From Lepidurus packardi (lineage: Eukaryota > Arthropoda > Branchiopoda > Notostraca > Triopsidae), in assembly GCA_023053545.1 (NCBI GenBank), contig JAKZAN010000006.1, positions 7,011,001-7,075,000 on the forward strand: a DNA stretch of 64,000 bases, given 5' to 3'. Below are positions 21,269-33,200 of the stretch, piece after piece. A program made the translations under genes and the position numbers. The notes beneath the pieces are model-generated. The model was not told the origin of the DNA. It saw only the letters and a list, made by a program, of their open reading frames with translations, and made no database searches. How positions within the stretch are numbered: position 1 is the first letter of the stretch; each line of letters begins with the position of its first letter.

Positions 21269-24200
21269 ATGAGCCTGGAAACGCTCCTAGAAGCGGCCAT
21301 GTATCTGGAATACCGGAATGAGGCCAGAGCACGTGGTAAGTAGACGCCGTTTGAAAATAGTGTAGGAAAGGTCATTGGAGAAATAGAAGATGATCAAGAG
21401 CGTGTCCGCTCCTCAAAACCGCTTTTAACAAAGCACAAAGACGCAGAGGGGACGCAAACGAAACGTGAGATCTGGAAAGCCATCGGGTAACCCTGAAAAG
21501 CGAAAGGTGGACTGTGTTGTCGTAGAGTGTAGAGGGAACCTAGGTTAGGGATAGTTCCCACTCCGCAAGGTAGACACGGGAGTTCCCAGAATCTCAAACG
21601 GCACCCAGAAACAAACTATAGCTTATATAAAGTCAGGTATTTAAAAATTAAAATAGGACTGATTTCTGTAAACGCGTTGGGTTTTTCTTATTCACCTGGC
21701 AGAAACACTGGTAACGTAACTTGAACTGCGTACGGGGAATTTTGCGTAGCGATTCCCCTGTAAATGTAGTCCAATTATACATCTGTACATTGCGCAAGAG
21801 TTTTTTCCCTAGTTTGCCTTCGACACCCGTCTGATTCGACACACGTGTCCATGACTGCTGGCAAATTTGCATATTGCGACATGTTTACTAGTCTAGAGCT
21901 TTTCCAGGTCACTTGCCCATTTCCATGCCATGTAAAGCTCTTACCGAAATTTTGACGCACTTGGTTCAACAGTAATTTAGTTAGGAACATCCAATGCATT
22001 TACAGTATTGCACGCTTCTGTTCCAATAGGATATTGTTGCATGTGTAATGAAGCTCAGCAACGTAATTGTACTAAACATTAATAAAAGCATTCTTAAGCG
22101 AATGACAAGTCACAAAACTGTTACGAGTTAAATAAAAATAGAATTAAAAAATAAAATAGACTAACAGAAAACAGAACACAAAATAATACAGATAAAAATA
22201 CAGAAAAGAATACAAAAATGCAGGTCTGTTGGGTTTCTGTGCTACCCAAACATCTAGTCTGTATTTATTTTGGGATCGAAACGGGCCGGGTCCTATGAAT
22301 AGTTTATCCGTTAGGTGGCACCATTCGGGGTCTGGCCACGCGGGGCGGGGCGTGCAGTAGGTGGCCAGTGTTGGTGGGCGTGGACTGGTTCCGTCCTAGC
22401 CCAGTCCGTCCGGTTTCGGCGGCCGCGTACGGCCGTTCATTGCTCATTCAGTACCTACGAACAAGGGAGACCGTGAGCGTGTCTGGTAGTGAGTGCGGAA
22501 TGTAGGGACCAGGGGTTGCCTTGCCAGTCAAGGGACTTGTTAGCTCCAAGCAAGCCAGGAACTGAACGTTGAACGTGAGTGGGTAAAGCGGCAACTTGGG
22601 GGCTTTCGTTCGGACATGCTGGGGTTGACCCACAATCGCCCATTCTGACGTCAGCCTCATTTCAAGCTGCTGATGTTAGCAAACGAGAGTGTCGTCAGCG
22701 AGGCGCAAGTGGCAAAAATTTCCCAGAAATAGAGACCATGAGGCGCGGAAATGTGGACACACTACACACATTTTAGAAGGCCATAGTCTTCTCCAGAGAT
22801 TGAACGTGAACGCATAGGATATGGATACAAAACACACCCAGTAGCTGATCGTGCAATACAGATTGATTGATGATACAACTCCCTTTTGCCTGTGAGAGGC
22901 ACTCCTCTAACATTTATTGGGAGATATTGAAAGAAAAGGACTAGGAACTTGTCGTAATCTTGTTACAAGTAATCAGAAGAAGAAGGAAAAAACTTCCAAG
23001 TCGTTAAGCGAGTGCGAGTGTATCTCTTTCGATTCCGAAAGAGTTGATTGCGACGAGTTTGTGATCCCCTCCACCTCACTCTCGGCTAACAGTGTTTGAG
23101 CGAATTTAAAAAAAAAAAAAAAAAAAGCCTTGTGGGCGTGGCCATGGGGGTGTTGGTGTTGGAACCCCATCGTGGAAGTAGCAATACCATGGCGACAGCC
23201 CCGCCAAAGAAAAAATGGATAAGACAGCACTACATGCAGGGTAATGAATCACTTTTCGCCCAGGATCTAGGCATAAATCTTAATCAAGAGCGAAGACCCA
23301 AGAAAAAGGGGTTGATAAGAGCTTTAAACCTTTTTACAATGAAAAGGTCGGAAACGAAAATAGGCAGGGCAATTGAGATATGTGTTGGACTACGTGCAGC
23401 CCAAAAATGGACAGGGGGGAAAAGTGGCGAGGCAAAAGGTTTTTCTTTATAGGTGACGGTAAAAAGCATGTTTACCTGCAGACCAGAGTGTGCCAGGTAT
23501 GGGAAAACAAACTAGGGAGGAGCATGCATCGTATCCTTGCCACTTTGGGGGGAAAAGCCTTGACTGCCCATATGTTTAATATGCAGGATGCGCTAGGTCG
23601 ATGGCCCCTTGTTATACACGCATTTAAATATGTAGGATTTGCTTAAACGCCAACTGTGTTTAGGACAATACTTCAGTCGTTGTCGACTTAAAACCTGTAA
23701 AAGGTATGGGTATGTGTCACAACGGGCAGGTAAAAGAAACAAAAGCTGGATAAGGGATCCGATTAGAGTTGAAGAGTTAAAAGAGAGCCTCGAAAAGGAA
23801 ATGGGTGTGATTGAGATGCGTATGTTAATGAACGTAGCACTTTGTTTGCTTGAGTTTCGTCCTTGACTGATGGGTATGTTTTTCGCCTTGCTCTTGTCTC
23901 GTGGCCACTGTACGTGGTATACTTATTTTGTGGGGTCCAGCACATGTGGACTAGCGTGTGATATGTGGTCCGGCCGTGTGCATGAATCAATGCAAGCGTT
24001 GATCCGAAAACGAAGTAGTCACGTAGACACAGGGTCTTATGACGGTGGCTGGAAGCCTTCTTTTTCTTTCGTTCTTTTCCCCTCGCTGTGGCTGTGGCCA
24101 CAGGTTTTCGGTGCAGGGCAACGGAGAACGCACGTGAAGCGAGCACATGCTTCCCTATCAATCAATAATCTTGCCTTGATTGGAATCTGACCTTGCCTTT

Positions 24201-27200
24201 CTGCGTTGGCACACACTGCGTGGACTTTCTATGAGATCCTTGTAGTTATACTTCTAATAAGGTATTGAGTCACTTGAATGTTGGGGTTTATTCATTCTGT
24301 CCCAAGAATATTATTACAGTGGGTGATCAGTTAACGAACATAATCCGTTCCAAAAAGATGTTCATTGACTGAATTGTTCGTTAACTGATCATCAATTTAC
24401 CATAGACCTTAATGGAATTCGATTAATTCATCGTTCTGGAGACCCAAACAAATAAATAAAAAATTATATAAATTCTTACTCCGTTTATTTATATGTAATA
24501 ATAATAATACAAACGATATTTACTAATATGTAATAATACAATATGCAATATCAGTAATCCGGAGAACGTGTTGACAGATCTTAGACCGAGCGTCGCTTCT
24601 TCTTGTGTTTGTTCTGGGCAACACGTTCTCTGTATCTAGTGACAAACGCATGTAATGTACCCGCTGTCACATTTTTCGAGCAATGAATTTTTTTTAGCTA
24701 ATGGAGTGAAAGAAAGTACAAGTTTTAACCTAAGCTTAACGTTAAGCTAACCTAATTAATTTCCAATCCAACTGCCAATTTTCAACTCGAATGACACCGG
24801 TTTGTCATTCTTTTCCAGAAAACGTTTTGCAACAATATGACAGTGGTGTGATTTTTTACCTCCGGGGTTTTAACCAAAGAAACCTGTTGGTTCTGTTAGG
24901 TGTTCGTTATCCGAACTGTTCGTTAACTGATCACCCACCGTATATACTATATGATATTATTACACTTAGGCTGACTGGTTATGAAAGATTTATTAACCGT
25001 TTTGTAATTACCATTATTATTATTTTGACTTTTGATGTTCCAGGTGAGGAACCCAAGGATTTTAATACATATGCGGAAGAACAGGAACGCGAAGACAAAG
25101 TACGGGCCGTTGTGGTGGAGCAAGAGCCTGCCTATACAGATTCGACCGCCACGCCCTTCATTTACCAGCATTCCGTTGCTGTGGACTATGCGAACGACGC
25201 TGGGGGTCATGAACCTTATATTTCCCATGGAAAAAATTCCCCGGCGCCGGATTCCCCACCGCTTCTACCGAACGGACTTCGCCACCAAGTTCGTTCACCG
25301 CCTTATCCCGGCTCGGATCGACCCATTACCCCGCCCCCTAGATCCTACTATGAAAGCGTTCATAGCACGAGCAACAGCGGCGGGGGTGGGTCGAGTAGGC
25401 GAACGCAATCACCTTCCCGCCACGCCTATTCCCTAACGCGCGGGTCACAAGACGAGTACCGTAGTTCGTCCCGATACTATGATCGCCAAGACCTGAGCTC
25501 CTCAGCATCATCGCGGAGTAACCGCTTGGAAGAGGCCTTATTACGGGGTTCAGGCAGTAGTACTGGACGATACAGTCCTCCCTACCCGACCGCCAGCAGT
25601 TACGGAAGTCCGAGGAGTGGTTCGGAAGACATTTCCGATGGACGGAAACGTGGAGGGTATGCATAGCTCTGTCAAAAAGGTTTTCCCTCTTGGCAAAAAG
25701 AAAAAGGCACCGTTTCTCTGCTTGTCAATGCCAAACAATGTCCGTGCTAAGAAGGGAGACATTTGTCTTTGTTCGTTTGCTTTGTCTTGGATTGAGACGT
25801 AAGTCGTCTGGTAGTGGCTGTCAATAGCGCCACTCCGTACGTGCCAACATGGGTTACGAAATACGTGCAATCGTTTCCAATGCGAAACAAACCCTTAAGT
25901 AACTGTCATTTGAACGCACCGCAATGGCATGAGCACCAAGTTTAGTCAGTTTTTACGTAGAAGTTTTTTTGTATTTTCAATTTTTTTTTGGTCCTTTTTC
26001 TTTCGTTTGGAGGAGTTGGGCTTAATAGACGTATGGCATGTCTAACTCTAGCTGTATTGTGGTTTTAGGGCTGGTACTCGGGAAGTTCACAACAAGTTGG
26101 AGAAGAATCGACGAGCTCATTTGCGTGAGTGCTTTGAATTCCTTCGTAAGCAATTGCCCTCTGTGGAAGATAAGAAGCTGTCCAACTTGGGAATTCTCAA
26201 AAGCGCTCTGCGCTGCATTCAGGTAAGCAAAATTAGTCTCCTAAACCTTTTCCCTATGGCTGTAGCATGCGTAGTTGTCACGAAACCTGTGCACATCACT
26301 GTGGGGTTGTTTTTTACCCCATACAACCTTGCCGGTTGGGGCTAGGTAACTCTAGTATAAAAAAAGACAGGGAAGATAACAGGCATTCGTTACGCAATGC
26401 CGGATACTTTACGCCGAGTTTTTTCTGCTCTTTATGGACGCGTCGACAAAGAGTGCCAGATAAGGCCTCTTCCTTTTTAGGGTTATTGATCTCCGCTTTT
26501 TTGTTTTACCTCCTTGACGTTATTGGACTGGCGCTAACAGGCCGAATCGCCTCTCCTCCGAGAGTGGTCCTATGTACTCTTGAAAATATGCCTCGTGCAC
26601 GCAACACATATACACACACAAATATCTACACAGACACGAAGCATATTTCCCGGAATGCACGTGATCCGCTTGTGTCAAGTTTGGGTTTCGGATAGCTCTG
26701 ATAAAGCATTTAGGCCAGATGCCAAAGTCTGGGGCTATTTTGACATAGAGGCCAGTTTTTGCTGGTATCGCACATCTTCATAGTGCATGCTTAGACAATA
26801 ATAACGCGCCATTCTCGTGCCCCTTTTGGAATTTTAAAAAAAACTCAACTGGCTCAGGGCGAGTTAGCTAATTATCGCTTCTTGATATTCAGCGTGGGTT
26901 TCTTGTTAATGAGACTACTATTATCAGTACAAAAATGGGTACTCTTGAGAGGTAATACAGTATACCGACATCTATCTCTCTACTTTCTCTACTCCTGCGA
27001 TCTGCTCTGAGCAGATAAACGCGTGCGAATCTCATTAATTAAACGCGGTTTGCTCCGTCACTGCAATACGTTACACGTGACAGGCCACTTGATCATAGGA
27101 TAGAGTGCTTGACGGGTTTCCATTTCTTTCTTGTAGGTCTCCAGACTCACTTGTACAGGTTTTGATTGTTAAGTTGTGTAAAAATGAAAGGGCGTTGGAA

Positions 27201-30200
27201 GCACACACGTAGTCAGGAAGGGGGGGGGGGGCAGACACATGTAGGAGTTGCATGTGTTATTCCTATTCGGAATCGTTAACGTATACCACGTGAACTTTCC
27301 CCGGCTCGTGGGTCTGACCTGACCTATTTAAAGATAGTCCATTGGCTAAAGCTATTGACGTCACAAAGAAGCACGATTTGTCACATGATTTTCACGCAAG
27401 GAGCGTAATGAGGTTTCGTGAGGGAATGAAATGCTAACCGAGTTGCTAGCACGAATTTTACTCGCTTGTGAGAGGCAAACATCTGTTTTTTGTGCTTGTA
27501 CCTGGATTTGTATGTTTTATCTGTTGTTTGTTCTGTCCCGGAAGCGGGACAAGAGAAGCCGTTCTATTTTATTCCATAACTCGCAATGTAGAACACAAAA
27601 TTATCATGCAGAGTCCACGCAGAACGGAAGGACCGACATTAGCTGGTACACTTTTGTTTTGACGAGTTTGTCTTGTCGACGATATACGTGCACGCTGCAG
27701 CGTATGTGGATTGCGTCGGAGATAAACGTGCGTTGGAAATTGGAGATGACCTTCACTAATATGCTGTTCTGCGTGACACGTTAGGAGATGAGACACTTGA
27801 GCCGAAAGCCGCTCGCTCGAGGACTAGTTATTTATCTCGCGTTCTAAAAGAGATCACGTATGCATCGTTTTGTGTCGAAAGTCCGAAGGTTTACAGCGTT
27901 GAAGAGCCATTGGAATTGGAATCCGCGTCCAAAGTCCGAATCTCGAAAAAGAGAAAGCCTAAGATCTTCGTATTTTGGTTCGGTTCATATTCGCTGTTAC
28001 GGAGCTGGATATTCGAGAAACTTGAGAACTAGAGATTCTTAACGTAGGAGTACTACTGCTTTTTCCGTCACATGACTCTCAATGACCAACATAAAAAGTC
28101 TGCGAGGGAACGCACGTTTTGTTTTATTTCTTGCGTAGAACGGCTAACTTGGCTGGGGATTTTAGTACAAAACAAACCTTCCCCGAACCGAGTTAAAGAC
28201 CTTTTCCTTTCCAAGGGCTGGGAATCCCGTTTCGGAGAAATTACGACAAGTTGAAATACGTGTAATGAGATAAACGGGTTGGCACTTCGTACATGACGCA
28301 AACCATGCTGGAAAAACGAAGATGTAAGGCTTCTAAGAATCACCTGGCGTCACACGTTGGAAATCTTTTTAAGTTGATTTTTTTTTTCTGTATCCCCTTT
28401 TCTTTCCCTTTACATAAGAATAACTATTTTTGTCGATATCAGCAATGCAAGTTTTTCTGCTCTTGATTTCTGATGGAGTTGAGAGCCCTGTTAGGTTCAA
28501 AGAAGAAAGGGGGCTCGGAATAGATTAGTAGGTTCTTTTTTTTAAGTGCGGTTTTAAGGCAAGCTATTCTGGTCCTGTAATGTGCGCTGGTAGATCTTTC
28601 GTATCGGTCTAGGTTTTGGGGGATAACCTCTTTTTCTTAACAATGGAGAGCTTTTTAAGGCCACGGTGTACTGGAACCCCTTATGGCGCTACAGCATGGC
28701 AAATTTTGTTTGAAAAGTTCTAATTCTCTGCGCAGTGTAATGAAATTGTAATGTGACAGTAGTGTAGGGGTGTGTAAATCTACTTTACCTGCTGATTTTC
28801 ATTTTTAATGTCGGTTTCACAATTTTTTCCAATGTTCAAGTTATGAAAATTGTAAATAAATCAGTTATCAAAATCCTAAGCAGCAGCTAAAGTATATTTT
28901 GCACACCCTAGTCTTATGTTACTTAGGTATTTTTAGAACAATAACGTTTCAATTATCTCTTTCTGTTCACTTTAATTTCTTGTTTAAAGTTTGTGAAATT
29001 ACAATAACAAATGGCATGGCATAAATGTCATCTTTTGACAAAAATATTAAATACTTGCAGTACACCGTGCCATAACAAAACAAACAATATATAACTAAAA
29101 AAAGGGTGTAAAAGCAAGTGTAGGGTTTAAGAGTAATGATGTTACTTATAGAACCCATTGGCATGCATATGCGCCCCGTCAAGAAGCGCAGAGAGAAAAG
29201 GTCCGTCTTGGCAAAGTATTGACCAAACCGCGTGACTGACGTCAAAACGAACACCACGTGAAAGAGCTGGTGTGGTGTGGTGTGTGGTTGTGTGTTAGAC
29301 GTAGGATCACATTTGCTTTCACCCAATTCTCTGTAGTGGCGGTCTCTTGAGCAAACAAAAGCCAAGGACGTTAAGCGATAAGGATGGAAAAAAGGGAAAA
29401 AAACATGAAGATTTCCTCGCTTTAAAATCGTTATCTTGCCGTGGCTCCACGAGGGGTTCAGCAGGTAGCTTGTAAATGGACAGACCTAAAACTTGCGACT
29501 TTTCGTCCACTTGCTCCTGTTGTTATGTGACCTAAATGCCTATACTACAATAATTAGAAGGTTGCAAAATACTGCGTATTTTGCCAGACACTTTGTTTCG
29601 GTCCTTCAATGAAATTCCTATGGTGCAACACAAGCTTCTGGGGGTTTTCACCGTCATTAGAAACGAACCAAGGGATTTGCGTGCAACGCTAAGTGTTTGT
29701 TTCGCAAGAAACTCTCGCCTCTGTCAAAGAGCGCAATTTTGATATCTTTTTTCTCCCAAAAAGGGACAATGTCTTATCGCGCATATTATGGCTTCAAAGT
29801 ACGGTGCACGCTGGATAAATAGTCGTTAATAGAGAACCAGGTGGTGTTCGAGGTTATTAAAGGCTGTAACGATAAAGATAAGCTGTGTTCGTTTCCTTTT
29901 TCGTTAGGCATTTAATAAATAAAAAAAAGGAAAACCGTCGGAACGTCTCATGAAATCGTATCTACTGCGCTGGGAGAAAGATTAGATGGGTTTCTTGGAA
30001 GTATTTTTTATGATTTATTTTTTGAGTTTTTTTTAATGATTTTTTTGCTCTTCCTTGGGTTTCTTGCGTGGTCTTCGAGGTGAAGACTGTTTTAACATTA
30101 GAATTGCAATACTCCTATCACTAATTTAGGTGAACGCAGAAAAAGCACGTGACCCGGCAGACGTGCCAGATCTAACGTCTCGCCATGCAAGATACTGCGG

Positions 30201-33200
30201 AGCGTTGATCCTTTACCTTCTGTACCAGTCAGTGGTTTGTCTGGTATGGTAATGGTGTGGAAATCGACGTACGAACTCGTTTGGACCCAGGTGTTCGCAT
30301 TATTGCGACTTTGTTTTCTCTTGCGCCAGAACGGCTTAACAAATTAGTACGTTCCCCATGACCCAGGCGAATCCTCGAGACATCATTTTAGGTTTCATTG
30401 ATTTTCCTAAGGGAAAACGGCAAAAAAAAACGGACAAAGGCCCTAGTTCGTCTTAAGAAAGATGTCGTGTTTGGGAGATTTCCTGAAATGTCCTTGAAGA
30501 CCCCGAATATCACAGGCCTCGAAACGTTAGCTCAACCGACTCATCATTCGTATCTAGCCAAGCCTTCTCCAGTCAAGCGCACACGTGCTCTCGAGCCACA
30601 TGGATTGCATTTCATTGACCTTCTCCTTTCATCCACACACCCTAGCCTTTCTGTGCCGCCTCGTGGGCGGAGTTTCAACAGTCGTAAGGTTTAATTCCGT
30701 CTTCCTACCTAGATTAGGAACAATATGTGGTTCAGGGAAATGGAAAAGCAAAAGCCAGCCAGACGAAAGCATAATCTAGAACGTGCGTACATCTAGTGCA
30801 TACATGTAGAACGTTGACAAGTCGAGCTATTGGTATAAGCAGGGGCAGATTGTATTGCATAGGTGTATTGTATTGCGTCATCGAGAAACTGTCCGTATTA
30901 CAGAGTCTTTGCTTATGCACCAGATATAGGAAGTTTAAGGATGACGTGGGGCTGTCCACCCACCCTCTCCTCATTCGTCTTCTCTAGAACATTGAAATTT
31001 ATCTATTATTGCTGCAGGGTAATTTTTGGAGCTGTCCTAAATTGTGAATCGTTTTAAGGCTTGGGTGGCATGAAAACTAGGTTTGAATGTATTTGTTGTA
31101 CAGCCTGTTAAGAATGTCGAGATCCAAAGGGCTGGAATCTTTTTTTATGTGCACAGGCATCGATTTTTTATCGTACGTCGACATGGTGCTTTTGTTGCCA
31201 AGAAGCTGACGCCAGCTCAGCCCCTGTCACATTCATCACGGTCCAAAGAACTCGGGTTTGAATAGCATTGCCTCACAATTTCCGTAGATTGCGTCGTGCA
31301 TGGTGACGCAGTTGGCGTCCTTGAATGAGCTCTTGAGCGTTTAACACACACTGCGCAAATAAATGAAAAATAAAAAATAACGTCATTGACCCATGGAAAG
31401 GATTTGTAAATATAGCTGCCCTCTCTCGAACGTCTCTTTAAAATCCCTTAATAATTAATAGTGCTTAATAGTTTAAAAGCGTTATGAGCGCCTGTTTATG
31501 TTTGTTCCAAAACAGAGCATGTTGTGTGAGTTTTCGTAGAATTTGTAAGAAAGTCTAAACCCCAAACTGAGCTTAAAACAGTTACAGTATATTTCTTATC
31601 ATAGAGTAAAGGTAAATCTTTACTATGATAAGAGATCAACCTCTTTATGGAATCAAATTGTAAAGGAACTACTCAAAATAATACGATTCGTAGCATTTTA
31701 AACGGTTATTAGAATCACACTTTTGGGTATTATAATCAATTTCGTAAGAATCTTCATGTACTGTAATGAAACTACAGTAGTGATTGCTGCATGGACTTTG
31801 CATATTGACCAATGACACTATTTTTACGTCTTTTTAACCAATCCTGTCATTTCCAGCCTACTATTACACTTAGATGGAAATCTAAGTGTAACTTCTAAAC
31901 TCCCCAGTCAATTAAATGTGCGGGTTATTCAATTGGATGACCAGTTCCTTTGATTGAGTGGGAAGGTTAGAAGGGATATCGTGTTGAGAACCCTACTTAA
32001 CCGTAGGAGTAAGCTTCAAAGGCACAGTGTTAGTTTTGTTTTAGACGTGTGGTTATATAAAAATGGCGACGATCAAGAAAAGAGTTGATTTAAATGTAAA
32101 AGAGAAGTTGCGGTTCAGTGAAACTTAGGACAAGTTAAATTCAAAAGATTTGCCACAAAGCGAAGCGGCCGTTAAATTAAGAATTCCTCAATCATCTTTG
32201 TCAAAACAGTTGAAAAATCGTTACGAAATAAACAATAGTGGGTGTAGTGAATCTAAAAAAAGGAAACGTGTGGGAAAGTGTCAAAAAGTAGTGCTTTGTT
32301 TCGTTGGTTTAAACAAGCCAGTTCATTTCACGCGCCGATTAATCGCAGCATTCTGTTGCATATTCCCGATTTTTGATTATTAGAATCTCTGCTTAATAGA
32401 ATCAATATTCACTTGACAAAAGTTATCACGATAAAGCGGCATCTACTGTATTTTGAGTGAGAAATGCTTGGAATAATTGATGCAGTACGTAATGTTTATG
32501 GTTTCATTAACGCCTGCTTTTATTGTTTGGTTTTTATTCTCCACAGAGTTTGAAACGCAAAGAACGCGAGTATGAGCATACAATGGAGCGTTTAGCTCGG
32601 GATAAAATAGCAAGCCAGCAAAGATTGGCCAGCTTACGTAAAGAAGTGTGCACGATACCGGGCTACAGCTCAGATCCGGGCAGCATGGATTTGGGAAGTA
32701 TTTTGCCTGCTGTCCTCCATACGCAGCATCCGATTCCTATGGACGAAGACCGGGATGTGGAACACGATTACATGCGTGCTTATGCCCCTCGATCGGATGT
32801 GAAATCACCTCTGCCCTATAGCCAGTTCCATCCGTCTTATGAAGACATCCATGGCGATAGTTTGCGCCGCATGGAAGAAGACAGGGAGAGCAACTCCACG
32901 TCAACGGCATCAGAACGGGGTGATCTCAGCGACGTGGAAGAGTCTGTGAAGGTGCCTCGGAAAGGTCATCCCAAGCCGGTCATTATTTTGGAGGAGGGAC
33001 TACCCCATCGATTTAGCTATCATGATACTTTCCGTGCGAGTTCTTCCGCGTCAGCCAGCCCGGCCATGCCGTCAGCTCCCCTTGTAATTCCTTCTAAGTA
33101 CAGGAAGCTGGAAGACATGGATTTAGAGCAGCAGCAGTTGGAACACGAACGTGCAAAGGAAAAAGAGTACGAGCGAGAGAGAGAACAAGAAAGAAAGGAG

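Larger units (their letters stand above)
21336..25043 (+). other. MNT intron 1 (3.7 kb)
   Basis: The intron holds the longer MITE copy (24317-24940), E-boxes at 21842-21847 and 24131-24136, AT-rich sequence at 22080-22220, and a stretch of open frames at 22917-23866 described separately. The rest is unremarkable. The first-intron position and E-box content suggest it may hold regulatory elements. Confidence 0.55.
26223..32546 (+). other. MNT intron 3 (6.3 kb), between bHLH and zipper exons
   Basis: It interrupts MNT exactly between the basic-helix-loop-helix and the zipper. Contents seen: CACGTG at 26658, 27074, 27287, 29255, 30146 and 30582; a G-run at about 27219-27231; and a pogo/Tigger remnant at 31585-32448. 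Everything else looks non-coding, with no conserved exon recognisable. Confidence 0.6.
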
